A DNA stretch of 64,000 nt from Paenibacillus sp. PvR098 (GTDB lineage Bacteria; Bacillota; Bacilli; Paenibacillales; NBRC-103111): positions 2,356,001-2,420,000 of the forward strand of contig NZ_JAFIBU010000001.1 in assembly GCF_017833255.1 (NCBI RefSeq), given 5' to 3'. The translations under genes were made by a program, and so were the position numbers. Position 1 is the stretch's first letter, and every line of letters starts with the position of its first letter. The notes beneath the pieces are model-generated. The model did not search any database. It saw nothing but the letters and a program-made list of their open reading frames with translations, and was not told where the DNA came from. This document shows positions 25,598 through 34,058 of this stretch, in pieces.

Positions 25598-26269
25598 TTA
25601 TGTAGCGGCTGGATCTAAATAGCTCTCCCAAAGATCAATCAGGACTTTATCTTTTCCGGGTGCATGAGGACCCCATAACTCGGACGCGTTAAATTCAACA
25701 ACATAAACAGGCTCTTTATATGGCTGGTCGGAATATACGTTCGATTCAGGGAGCTTGTAATTTCCGTAAATGCCTTTAACAACCCCATATTTCCCTTTGG
25801 CATAACCGGGCAATCGGATATGAGCCTTCGAATGGATCATCTTCGTTAAAATTTTGTCCCCCGGCTTAAACTTTGGCGATGGTTCAGGAGTCTGTTCAGG
25901 TGTGATTCCCTCTTTATCTTGAACGTATTTCAATTGAGTGAATGCGCCCAAAAGATCCGCTTGGTCATCAATAGAAAATATCTTTCTTATTTCTCTTGTT
26001 TCATCATCATTCAGAACATTTTTCTCAAGCAATAGGATCATTAAGCCAATTAACCAACGTTCATAGTAACTGGAGGCCAAGTAATAATCAGGTCTGACTC
26101 TTTCAATCGCATAACGAACTTCATCTAATTTAATCACTTTGTTCTTATCCAAACACACCATCATGGCACGCATCTTTTTTTCCCAGTCTGCATGAAAAAC
26201 AGGCTCATTTTCTTCGCGTATGACCGGTCCAAATCCTTGCATTCCTCCCATATCATGAACGCCATTCAT
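25598..26269 (-). CDS. nthB: Nitrile hydratase beta subunit
   Basis: 223 residues. N-terminus MNGVHDMGGMQGFGPV, mid-section linker rich in P and E (TPEQTPEPSPK), then the barrel with RLPGYAKGKYGVVKGIYG and VVEFNASELWG. First gene of the second nitrile hydratase operon. Its leader contains TACAGAAGGGTTGT (26276-26289), also found exactly before the IclR gene. It is clearly diverged from the beta subunit at 193..909, so the two operons are not a recent duplication. Confidence 0.95.
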   Translation of the reverse strand: MNGVHDMGGMQGFGPVIREENEPVFHADWEKKMRAMMVCLDKNKVIKLDEVRYAIERVRPDYYLASSYYERWLIGLMILLLEKNVLNDDETREIRKIFSIDDQADLLGAFTQLKYVQDKEGITPEQTPEPSPKFKPGDKILTKMIHSKAHIRLPGYAKGKYGVVKGIYGNYKLPESNVYSDQPYKEPVYVVEFNASELWGPHAPGKDKVLIDLWESYLDPAAT

Positions 26270-26392
26270 TATATTACAACCCTTCTGTATATTAAGTCTG
26301 ATTGATAAAGATTAAAAAAACACCTACACATTACTTTTATAGCAATATTACACAATATATAGTTCGATTTGGAACACCCAGTCACGTCCTTG

Positions 26393-26426
26393 CCAAGAAA
26401 CAACCTGCCAAGCGGTTGTTTCTTGG
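26393..26426. repeat. Perfect 13-bp inverted repeat between nitrile hydratase and IclR genes
   Basis: CCAAGAAACAACC (26393-26405) and GGTTGTTTCTTGG (26414-26426) form a perfect stem with an 8-base loop. There is no U-run on either side, so it is not a standard terminator, although it lies about 65 bases past the IclR stop. A partial third copy of the arm, GGACAACCAAG, follows at 26434-26444. It may be a transcript end, an mRNA-stabilising stem or an operator. Confidence 0.6.
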
Positions 26427-26489
26427 ATCCGTAGGACAACCAAGTTTCAATTCCATTCACTCATATTACGCATTCGGCACAAAGCTTCT

Positions 26490-27251
26490 TTATGCTTTAT
26501 AACCAAAGGATGCCGAGACCTCTTTCATCATCTTTAACAAATATTGGCTTGTCACATCATCGATTTGCGTTGGTATCGTATGGGAAAAACCAACGACAAC
26601 GATGACTGTGAGCAATCGCTTTTCGAAATTAAAAACCGGAAAGGCAATGGAGGATATACTCGGGACTAGCGGTTCTTTAGCAAAAGATATACCGTGTTCA
26701 CGGACAATCGAGATTTCGGATTCCACATGGAGCCTCTGTTCCTCGTCAAACTTGGCCAATTGCTGCTGCTTCCATTCCCGAATGAGATGATCCTCCATAA
26801 AAGCTGCAAAAACCTTTGCAGTTGCCGACATAATAGGAAGAAACGTGCCGATTTGAGCACCGATATTAAGTCCTTGCAGACTATTGATAATTTTAACTAC
26901 CATCGGTCCATTGTGAGACCAAGTCGTCAGCAGCACCGTGTTTTTGCAGGTTCGGTTGATTTCTTGAAGAAAAGGCGTCACCCGCTCGATCATGTTCTCC
27001 TGATTAATAGCTTTCATACCGTACTCCACCAGTTTGCTCCCAAGAGAATACAAGCCGGAATCCTTATCCCTATAAAGCATCCCAATTTGAGTAAGCGTAT
27101 TTAAGTACTTATACAAGTTGCTTTTGGTGATTTTTGTTTTCTCGTATATCTCGTTAAACTTCAGCGGTTTTTCATAAGAAGCGACTAATTCGAGTATATC
27201 ATTGCCAATCTGCAAAGATTGAATTGTCGTACTTGTTTTGGAAATAACCAT
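26490..27251 (-). CDS. IclR-family transcriptional regulator
   Basis: 253 residues from the ATG at 27251 (ribosome site AGAAGGG). N-terminal winged helix: ILELVASYEKPLKFNEIYEK, then TKSNLYKYLNTLTQIGMLYR. C-terminal IclR effector domain with NTVLLTTWSHNGPMVV and GAQIGTFLPIMSATAKVFAA. IclR proteins often control aromatic-acid and TRAP genes. It lies downstream of the TRAP operon with its own promoter and is the best candidate to bind the repeated AGAACTTAATTC sites at 31.9 and 32.2 kb (inference). Confidence 0.9.
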   Translation of the reverse strand: MVISKTSTTIQSLQIGNDILELVASYEKPLKFNEIYEKTKITKSNLYKYLNTLTQIGMLYRDKDSGLYSLGSKLVEYGMKAINQENMIERVTPFLQEINRTCKNTVLLTTWSHNGPMVVKIINSLQGLNIGAQIGTFLPIMSATAKVFAAFMEDHLIREWKQQQLAKFDEEQRLHVESEISIVREHGISFAKEPLVPSISSIAFPVFNFEKRLLTVIVVVGFSHTIPTQIDDVTSQYLLKMMKEVSASFGYKA

Positions 27252-27286
27252 TTTAGACAACCCTTCTGTAATTGACCTATGTATAC

Positions 27287-27315
27287 AATATAAAATAATC
27301 ATATCCAATGATCAA
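27287..27315 (-). promoter_or_regulatory. Promoter of the IclR gene
   Basis: On the minus strand TTGATC (27310-27315), a 17-base spacer and TATATT (27287-27292) form a sigma-A type promoter. It lies 36-64 bases before the start codon. Confidence 0.6.
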
Positions 27316-27375
27316 CATATCCCAATCGTTGGGCAACTGATTTGGGTCGCCCTAATTCCGATTAAACATTATACC

Positions 27376-27412
27376 GAAAGCGAAACCAGCATCAGAAAGC
27401 TGGATCGCTTTC
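27376..27412 (-). terminator. Terminator-like hairpin after the TRAP operon
   Basis: Two stacked stems, GAAAGCG/CGCTTTC (outer) and CCAGC/GCTGG (inner), lie 12 bases past the DctM stop. There is no clear U-run on the minus strand, so termination strength is uncertain. Confidence 0.5.
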
Positions 27413-27424
27413 AGAAAAATCATG

Positions 27425-28696
27425 TTAATTCATCAAACTTGGGAGCCAAGTCGTGAGCGGAGGATAAAACGTAATTAACATAAGGACCACAAGCGCAACG
27501 GCTAGAAAAGGCAATACCGAACGTGCTAAGGTTTCAAACTTTACTTCCCCAACCGCTGAGGCAATGAATAAACCCGCTCCAACTGGCGGTGTAAGCAAGC
27601 CTATGGTGGCATTTATACAAATGACAACACCAAAATGAATCGGATCAATATCAAACGCGGCAACAAGAGGCATGAATATCGGCAATAACACAATCAATAC
27701 CGCCATCTCGTCCATAATAATTCCTATAAGTAATAAAAAGAGATTTACGAGCAACAAGAAAACGATAGGGCTTGATGTCAGCGCCCCCATGAATTCTACT
27801 ATTTTTTGGGGAATTTGTTCAAACGTCATAATCCAACCAAACAAGTTTGCAGTTGCGATCAGTAAGGTTACGGTGGAAGTCGCTATGGTCGCACCCACCA
27901 ATATTTTGGGAAAATGCTTGATCTTTAAGTCCCTGTAGACAAAAAAACCAATTAAAATGGCGATAAAACAGGCAAATGCAGCAGACTCTGTCGTTGTAAA
28001 TATACCGCTCATGATCCCGCCTACGATGATGAGAGGAACGGACAGCGCCGGTAGAACCTTAATAAAGCTGATGCCGATTTGTTTCCATGTAGCTCTTTCT
28101 GACTTCGGGAAATTATTTTTGTAACCTAAATATGCGATTAATAGGATAAAAGCTCCGGCGAGCAAAATCCCTGGAAGGATGCCGGCCATAAACATCTTGC
28201 CTACCGAAACCCCGGATCCGACGGCATAGATAATAAAAAGCATACTTGGAGGGATGATAGGTCCTAATAACGCTGCCGATGCAGTCGTTGCCGCCGCAAA
28301 TTCACGGGTGTAGCCCTCTTTCTCCATCTCCGGAACCATTACCTTCGCCATCATTGCCGTTTGGGCCGTCGCAGAACCAAGAATGGAGGCCAAGAATACA
28401 TTCGCGATAACGTTGACGTAAGCCAATCCCCCGCGGAAATGCCCTACGATCTTTTTCGCAAAATCAATTAATCTTCCGGTAATGCCAGCTGAGTTCATAA
28501 GTTCTCCTGCAAGCATAAAGAGAGGAATCGCCAACAAACTAAAGCTTTCGACTCCAGAATAAAGACGCTGCGGAACATTGTTGAATAAACCCGCGTTACC
28601 GTCAATCCCGATATAGGCTATGCTTGTGATCCCGAGCACCAATGCTATGGGGATCTGAATGGCCATCAATACGAAAAAAATGAGTAAGATATGCAT
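27425..28696 (-). CDS. dctM: TRAP transporter large permease (DctM)
   Basis: 423 residues, 11-13 membrane segments. It contains the family signatures LLAIPLFMLAGELMNSAGITGRL near the start (cited in part), ILPGILLAGAF and INATIGLLTPPVGAGLF. It imports an organic acid driven by a sodium gradient, with DctQ and a DctP binding protein. The start abuts the DctQ stop directly, so translation is coupled. Confidence 0.95.
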   Translation of the reverse strand: MHILLIFFVLMAIQIPIALVLGITSIAYIGIDGNAGLFNNVPQRLYSGVESFSLLAIPLFMLAGELMNSAGITGRLIDFAKKIVGHFRGGLAYVNVIANVFLASILGSATAQTAMMAKVMVPEMEKEGYTREFAAATTASAALLGPIIPPSMLFIIYAVGSGVSVGKMFMAGILPGILLAGAFILLIAYLGYKNNFPKSERATWKQIGISFIKVLPALSVPLIIVGGIMSGIFTTTESAAFACFIAILIGFFVYRDLKIKHFPKILVGATIATSTVTLLIATANLFGWIMTFEQIPQKIVEFMGALTSSPIVFLLLVNLFLLLIGIIMDEMAVLIVLLPIFMPLVAAFDIDPIHFGVVICINATIGLLTPPVGAGLFIASAVGEVKFETLARSVLPFLAVALVVLMLITFYPPLTTWLPSLMN

Positions 28697-29191
28697 CTAC
28701 GTTCCCTCTCTCTGCTGTTTTTGGAATACGCCTGCGAATAAATCCAGAGAGTGCACAGCCATAAATAAAAACCCTAAGGGGATAGCAATGTAAGGGATGA
28801 TCATCGGTAAGCCAACGGCTGGCGATTTTTGCAATAGTATAGAGGGATTCGTAATCCATTTCATCGATAAATACAGGAGAAAAACACAAAATAACAATGA
28901 AATCATAAAAGCAATCCCAAAGAATATTTGTCTGGCGGCTACCGGCAGCTTTTCCATGACAAAGCCTACTGCTGCAGCCCTGTTTGTCTTAATGCTCATG
29001 CTTCCGCCAATAAAGGTTATCCATACTAAAGCAAACATGCCGAATTCATCTGACCAACTGAGGGGTGAATGTAAAAAATAGCGAAAAATGACCCCCAAAA
29101 TGAGAGAGGTTACCATAAACAATAAAAATACACAGGCCAAAATTCGTTCTATGAAAAAGATTCCATCACTAAGTTTGCGAACGAACGTCAT
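28697..29191 (-). CDS. dctQ: TRAP transporter small permease (DctQ)
   Basis: 164 residues with four membrane segments. The motif SWSDEFGMFALVWITFIGGS is characteristic of DctQ. It pairs with DctM encoded next to it. It is separated from the upstream DctP gene by 239 bases containing hairpins. Confidence 0.93.
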   Translation of the reverse strand: MTFVRKLSDGIFFIERILACVFLLFMVTSLILGVIFRYFLHSPLSWSDEFGMFALVWITFIGGSMSIKTNRAAAVGFVMEKLPVAARQIFFGIAFMISLLFCVFLLYLSMKWITNPSILLQKSPAVGLPMIIPYIAIPLGFLFMAVHSLDLFAGVFQKQQREGT

Positions 29192-29352
29192 TCTTCCAAC
29201 TCCTTATGAATGAAAATATCAAAAACCGGCAGTCAAATAGATATCCCGGCCCATCGCAAACATGATTTGTTTGAGGCCTCTCAAGAGGTCTGGCAACGAT
29301 GGTGACTGAAGCGTGCCTCGTTTAATTGCTTCATTTGATAAATGCGATCCTG

Positions 29353-29375
29353 GACGAGGGATATTCTCCCTCGTC
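29353..29375 (-). other. Intergenic hairpin between DctP and DctQ genes
   Basis: GACGAGGGA (29353-29361) and TCCCTCGTC (29367-29375) form a perfect 9-bp stem with a 5-base loop; a weaker GGCCTC/GAGGTC pairing lies near 29275-29290. No U-run. Such stems between binding-protein and permease genes often leave more binding-protein mRNA than permease mRNA (inference). Confidence 0.55.
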
Positions 29376-29430
29376 GGACCCATTTAAAAGAGTGCCGCGC
29401 GGATCTAAGTGATACTCTCAATTTATAATT

Positions 29431-30447
29431 TTATTTTTGGTTTGCTTGAATAAATTCTTTAATTAACTCATTTTTGGAATATTTAGCATAGAGTTCTTCA
29501 CTAATCTTTTTAAAACTATCCACATTGGTCAACTCGGTAACCGTCGCGCCTTTGGTTTTCAAATCTTCCAAATGTTTATGTTCTAGGGCAATCTGTTCTT
29601 TATTTCCCCACTCAACGGCCGCTTTCATCGCTTCGGTTATTATTTTTTGATCTTCCTGCGGAATAGCTTCGAATATCCCCTTGTTCATCATAACGATGCC
29701 CGGGTACACCATGTGATTGGTCAACGTGAGGTTTTTCGCGAGCTCATAATATTTTTCAGTCATTAAGGCATCGAGGTCAATGTCGACACCATCGATAACG
29801 CCGGTCTGCAAGGCGGTGTAGACTTCAGACAATGGCATAGGGGTAGGGGCTGCTCCTACAGCTTTCCAGAAGTCTTGAACGACAAGACTGGCTGAAACCC
29901 GAATCTTTTTCCCTACCATATCTTCCGCTTTGGTTACGGCTGCATTTTTCATCAGGATATGACGATCACCCGCAAAAACGTAATCCATTCCCACAAGTCC
30001 CTGCTTGCTCAATTCTGCTAAAATTTTCTTCGCCGGTTCGGAATTACGTGCATCCACAGCTGTATCAAGATTCTTGAATAAGAGCGGCATAAACCATGCG
30101 TTAAAAGCTTCCGAGCGGGTTCCTACATACCCGCCGGCTATAATTCCGAAATCCAGCGATCCGGTTTCCAACTGCTGCATCAAGTCTTTATCGGGGCCAA
30201 GTTGCGACGCCGGGTATAAACTCACTTGCATGCGGCCGTTGGAACGTGCATTTAATTCTTCATTAAATTTTTCGGCTGTTTTGTGCCACACGTGAGTAGG
30301 TTGCGTAGTATGAGCCAATTTGAACGTATACGTTTTACCGCCCTGTCCTTCGCTAGTTCCCTTGTCTTGCGGTTCGCCTCCGCAAGCGGTCAGTATGGCT
30401 GACAAGCTCAGAATCGAAACCAATGCCAAAGTTAACTTCTTTTTCAT
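29431..30447 (-). CDS. dctP: TRAP solute-binding protein (DctP), second copy
   Basis: 338 residues from the ATG at 30447 (GGGGGA eight bases upstream). Lipobox LTAC near residue 22. DctP fold: HTTQPTHVWHKTAEKFNEEL and ALQTGVIDGVDIDLDALMTE, the latter being the conserved segment near the ligand arginine region. It aligns along its whole length with 30504..31532, so the two are tandem duplicates within one operon. Confidence 0.93.
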   Translation of the reverse strand: MKKKLTLALVSILSLSAILTACGGEPQDKGTSEGQGGKTYTFKLAHTTQPTHVWHKTAEKFNEELNARSNGRMQVSLYPASQLGPDKDLMQQLETGSLDFGIIAGGYVGTRSEAFNAWFMPLLFKNLDTAVDARNSEPAKKILAELSKQGLVGMDYVFAGDRHILMKNAAVTKAEDMVGKKIRVSASLVVQDFWKAVGAAPTPMPLSEVYTALQTGVIDGVDIDLDALMTEKYYELAKNLTLTNHMVYPGIVMMNKGIFEAIPQEDQKIITEAMKAAVEWGNKEQIALEHKHLEDLKTKGATVTELTNVDSFKKISEELYAKYSKNELIKEFIQANQK

Positions 30448-30503
30448 TCTATTAATCCCCCTAATAGCATACATTGTCTAAGTGTTACTCTCATTACACG
30501 CTT

Positions 30504-31532
30504 TTATTTTTTGTTTGCTTCAATAAATTCTTTAATCATTGCGTTGCTGGAATACTTCGTGTAGATATCATCGCGAATTTTTGCAAAGCTTTCCGTGTTC
30601 GTTAACTCGGTAACCGTCGCGCCTTTTGATTTCAAATCTTCCAGGTTCTTCTTTTCCATAGCGATCGATTCTTTGCTGCCATACTCAACTGCAGCTTTCA
30701 TTGCTTCGGACACGATTTTTTGGTCTTCCGGAGACAATCCATCGAATTTCGCCTTGTTCATCATAACGACGCCCGGCCATGGCATATGGTTGGTAATCGT
30801 GAAGTTTTTAGCAATTTCATAATATTTTTCAGTCATCAAAGCGTCGAGGTCAATGTCAACACCATCGATAACGCCGGTTTGCAATGCAGTATACACTTCA
30901 GGCAAAGGCATTGGAGTAGGGGCACTGCCTACAGCTTTCCAAAAGTCTTGGATGGACGGGCTGCCGATGATACGGATCTTTTTATTCTTTAAATCATCCG
31001 GATTCGTAACAGAGGTGTTTTTCATCAAGACATGGCGGTTACCAGCCATAATATAGTCCATTCCAACAAGACCTTGCTTATCTAATCCTGCTAAAAGTTT
31101 TTTCGCCGGTTCGGAATTGCGAGCAGCCACGGCTGAGTCGATATCGCTAAGGAGGTAGGGCATGAACCAAGCATTAAACTCTTCGGCACGTGTACTCATT
31201 AATGCATTGGTAATAATCGCGAAATCGATCGTTCCGGTTTCAAGCTGCTGGATCATGTCTTTCTCCGGTCCAAGCTGACCGGCTGGGAACGTTTCCACTT
31301 TTATCCGCCCATTGGAACGCGCACTAACTTCTTCATTAAATTTCTCGGAGGTTTTGTGCCAAATATGAGTAGGCTGCGTAATATGCGCCATTTTGAACGT
31401 ATACGTTTTGCCTTCCTGCCCTGCATCTTTTCCTGCGCCGGATCCCTCATTTTGAGAATTGCCTCCGCAAGCGGCAAGAATAAGTGATAAACTAAGAGTC
31501 GCGGCCAATACGAGTGAAAACTTCTTTTTCAT
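30504..31532 (-). CDS. dctP: TRAP solute-binding protein (DctP), first copy
   Basis: 342 residues. Lipobox LAAC near residue 21; GSGAGKDAGQEGK linker; then HITQPTHIWHKTSEKFNEEV and ALQTGVIDGVDIDLDALMTE. It is the first gene of the TRAP operon, behind GGGGGAT and a promoter region shared with the divergent gentisate operon. The ligand is probably a hydroxybenzoate-like acid fed into that pathway (context inference). Confidence 0.93.
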   Translation of the reverse strand: MKKKFSLVLAATLSLSLILAACGGNSQNEGSGAGKDAGQEGKTYTFKMAHITQPTHIWHKTSEKFNEEVSARSNGRIKVETFPAGQLGPEKDMIQQLETGTIDFAIITNALMSTRAEEFNAWFMPYLLSDIDSAVAARNSEPAKKLLAGLDKQGLVGMDYIMAGNRHVLMKNTSVTNPDDLKNKKIRIIGSPSIQDFWKAVGSAPTPMPLPEVYTALQTGVIDGVDIDLDALMTEKYYEIAKNFTITNHMPWPGVVMMNKAKFDGLSPEDQKIVSEAMKAAVEYGSKESIAMEKKNLEDLKSKGATVTELTNTESFAKIRDDIYTKYSSNAMIKEFIEANKK

Positions 31533-31932
31533 AGTTGAAATCCCCCTATAAAGTGTAATTTTTTGATAAATTCATTTTCATTGCAGGTTCAACGAAGCTC
31601 TTTTCGTTATCAAGAAATCGTTTTCATTTTAGCTGCAACAAATGGAGTTTGGGAAGGTTACGACATAAACCATGCATTGTGTCAGATGCTATGCTCGCAT
31701 AACATCTTCCTTCCATTCCACGCATAGTTCTCTTAGCATTCATTCTCAACTCCCCTTCAACAACAATGTCTGTAACCGTATACATTTAGAAATTAGCCAT
31801 GGTTTTAAATTACAATTTTGATTTTCTCTAGATAAAGATTGGGCATCTGGATGCGTTTTCACAAGATGGTAAACATCAAGATCTCTTTCGTCTCCTTCCC
31901 GTATTATTCTATCTAGTCAGCTGAGAACATGT

Positions 31933-32192
31933 GAATTAAGTTCTCTATGTTTATATTATATAACTATGTTATGCAGTATCTGTCAATATTATTTTTTTCG
32001 ACAAAAATATCACAAACGATTGACAAATGCTGCCGAAACTTACTTTCCCCGTATGTAACCTACATACTTTATAATATAAGGAATATGATTTTTAAAAAAA
32101 TAATTTATAAATAAAAAAATATTCGTGTTTTGATATTGACAATCATCTAGTGATAAACATTATAATATAATTATCAATAAAGAACTTAATTC
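31933..32192. promoter_or_regulatory. Divergent promoters, each with an AGAACTTAATTC operator-like site
   Basis: The 764-base gap 31533-32296 holds no gene. Leftward promoter: TTGACA (31981-31986, minus) with TATATA/TATAAT at about 31955-31962, followed ten bases on by AGAACTTAATTC (31933-31944, minus). Rightward promoter: TTGACA (32136-32141), TATAAT (32161-32166), followed 14 bases on by AGAACTTAATTC (32181-32192). The motif is an imperfect palindrome (GAAnTnAnTTC) in the same orientation and place relative to each promoter, as expected for a shared repressor near the transcription start. The segment 31950-32220 is strongly AT-rich. Confidence 0.7.
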
Positions 32193-32296
32193 TCTATTTG
32201 TGGAATAATCCAAGTCGAGGTGATCCAAAATCAGCGTTGCAATGAAATGAAATCCTAGAATGCAGCCTATCCCAATTCTAAGTGAGGTGAAGCCCA

Positions 32297-32551
32297 TTGA
32301 AAAAATTCCTCGTATTCATTGAACGTAAACCGAGCTTTTCTGGAAATTCCATACCGGACCACCGTAATTTTATACAAAGCTTGCGTGAAAAAAGCATCTT
32401 GGTTTCTGCCGGCGGGTTTAACGATCAAACTGGCGGTGCCTATATCCTTCAAACCGATTCTCTTGAAAACGCTATCCAAATTATGAATGAAGATCCCATG
32501 TTTATTGAGAACGAATGTATCTATACGTTAAAGGAATGGAACATTCAGTAA
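32297..32551 (+). CDS. YCII-related small protein, TTG start
   Basis: 84 residues, ferredoxin-like alpha-beta barrel of the YCII family: FLVFIERKPSFSGN at the start, HRNFIQSLREKSILVSAGGF in the middle and a C-terminal CIYTLKEW. It starts with TTG at 32297, six bases after GAGGTGA. Family members include dehalogenase-like and muconolactone-isomerase-like folds, and many are uncharacterised. It is the first gene of the gentisate operon; a role in handling a ring-cleavage intermediate is possible but unproven. Confidence 0.8.
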   Translation: MKKFLVFIERKPSFSGNSIPDHRNFIQSLREKSILVSAGGFNDQTGGAYILQTDSLENAIQIMNEDPMFIENECIYTLKEWNIQ

Positions 32552-32595
32552 AATGTACAAGCTACTTTAAATTATATATAAAAGGAGTTTTAGCC

Positions 32596-33540
32596 ATGAA
32601 ATTAGTTAGCTTTAGTTACAACGGGAATACTCGGATTGGTTGCATTAATGAGGATCAAATCATCGATTTAAATTTTGCATACCGGAGCATGCTTGAATCC
32701 CAAGGCGTCATCCGCGCTGAGCAAATTGCAGAAGCATATGTTCCTGCCAATATGGTTGAATTCTTTCAAGGCGGAGAACAAAGTCTCCAATTGGCCAAAC
32801 AAGCGATCGAATACGTTAACAATAGTGACGAAAAATTTAAATACAAAGTAGTTCTGCAGGTTTCAGATGTAAAAATAGAAGCTCCGGTCCTCAACCCCGG
32901 GAAAATGATTTGTGTCGGCCATAATTATCGCGAGCATATCTTGGAGATGGGACGAGGGCTCCCTCCGGTTCCTGTCGTATTTGCTAAGTTCAGCAATACC
33001 ATCATTGGACCTCAAGATGATATTCCTTTCTTCCCCATCTCCGAGCAGCTTGATTATGAAGCGGAGTTCGCTTTTGTCATTGGAAAGCGGGCCAGAAATG
33101 TGTCGCAGGAACAAGCGCTCAATTATGTATCCGGTTACACTATCGTCAATGATGTGACGTACCGTGACATCCAAAGAAGAACCCTTCAATGGCTGCAGGG
33201 AAAAACCGTGGAAGGCTCTGCTCCAATGGGCCCATGGTTAGTAACCAGTGATGAGCTTGATGATCCGACCGGCTTGGAGGTTGTGCTCACCGTCAATGGC
33301 GAAGAACGTCAACGTTCCAACACAAACAATCTGGTATTTACCGTTGCCTATTTGGTCGAGTTTTTATCCAATCTGATGACTCTCGAGCCGGGCGATGTAA
33401 TTTTAACAGGTACACCAGGCGGTGTAGGCGTAGCCCGCGATCCTCAAGTATTTTTGAAAGACGGAGATGTTGTTCGAATTGAAATCGACCGCATCGGGGC
33501 GCTTGAGAATCGGGTATCTAAAGTTGAAGGAGGGCAATAA
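32596..33540 (+). CDS. Fumarylacetoacetate hydrolase-family enzyme, probable fumarylpyruvate/maleylpyruvate hydrolase
   Basis: 314 residues from the ATG at 32596 (AAAGGAG nine bases upstream). An N-terminal domain precedes the FAH fold with GKMICVGHNYREHI, metal ligands in DYEAEFAFVIG, NDVTYRDIQRR, and the C-terminal GDVILTGTPGGVGV. Such enzymes hydrolyse beta-diketone acids. Placed in an operon with gentisate dioxygenase, it most likely splits fumarylpyruvate into fumarate and pyruvate, or maleylpyruvate directly. Confidence 0.9.
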   Translation: MKLVSFSYNGNTRIGCINEDQIIDLNFAYRSMLESQGVIRAEQIAEAYVPANMVEFFQGGEQSLQLAKQAIEYVNNSDEKFKYKVVLQVSDVKIEAPVLNPGKMICVGHNYREHILEMGRGLPPVPVVFAKFSNTIIGPQDDIPFFPISEQLDYEAEFAFVIGKRARNVSQEQALNYVSGYTIVNDVTYRDIQRRTLQWLQGKTVEGSAPMGPWLVTSDELDDPTGLEVVLTVNGEERQRSNTNNLVFTVAYLVEFLSNLMTLEPGDVILTGTPGGVGVARDPQVFLKDGDVVRIEIDRIGALENRVSKVEGGQ

Positions 33541-33542
33541 GA

Positions 33543-34028
33543 ATGAGTATCCAAGAGGCAATTCATTCCATCCAAGAAACGATAGATGAAATCGTTCGCG
33601 TTTCCAAAGTGTTACCCGAAGAAGTCATTCAATGGAAGCCAGCGGAAGATAAATGGTCCATTATCGAAGTATTGTGCCATGTGGAAGAAGCCACTCCTTA
33701 TTGGTTAAATGAAGTTCAAGCGCTGCTAAAGTCTCCGGGAATCGAATGGGGGCGCGGACTGCAGCATGAAGGCCGATTAGCCGCCGTTGCTGGAGCCAGC
33801 GAGCGCTCTACCAGCGATGTACTGCAAGGCATCGAGAAATCCAAGGCGCAAGTGCAGGAGATTCTCAGCACCATTAGTGAGGATGATTTAAAAGAAGAGT
33901 CGCCAAGCCGCAATCCCCGTTTTGGAACTAAGCCACTGCAATTTATTGTGGATCATCTGTTGGTAGAGCATCTCACCACACATCTAAACCAAATCAATCG
34001 AAATATCGGGCAATTTAAGGAAGCTTAA
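33543..34028 (+). CDS. DinB-fold protein, candidate thiol-dependent maleylpyruvate isomerase
   Basis: 161 residues, four-helix DinB/YfiT fold. The metal-binding histidines are visible: H46 in VLCHVEEATPYW, and H143 and H147 in VEHLTTHL. It starts two bases after the FAH stop. The DinB superfamily includes mycothiol-dependent maleylpyruvate isomerase and bacillithiol S-transferases. Its place between the FAH hydrolase and gentisate dioxygenase fits the isomerisation of maleylpyruvate to fumarylpyruvate, perhaps using bacillithiol. The fold is seen; the reaction is inferred. Confidence 0.8.
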   Translation: MSIQEAIHSIQETIDEIVRVSKVLPEEVIQWKPAEDKWSIIEVLCHVEEATPYWLNEVQALLKSPGIEWGRGLQHEGRLAAVAGASERSTSDVLQGIEKSKAQVQEILSTISEDDLKEESPSRNPRFGTKPLQFIVDHLLVEHLTTHLNQINRNIGQFKEA

Positions 34029-34058
34029 TAAATAATCTAACGAATGGGGTGTAGACGC

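Noticed and set aside
26269-26460. 63-residue frame upstream of nitrile hydratase beta
   Set aside because: It runs across the 13-bp inverted repeat and the leader of the operon and shows no protein-like pattern or ribosome site.
31533-32296. Possible non-coding RNA in the long AT-rich gap
   Set aside because: Promoters and operator-like sites explain the conserved-looking parts; I saw no stable long fold or terminator inside.
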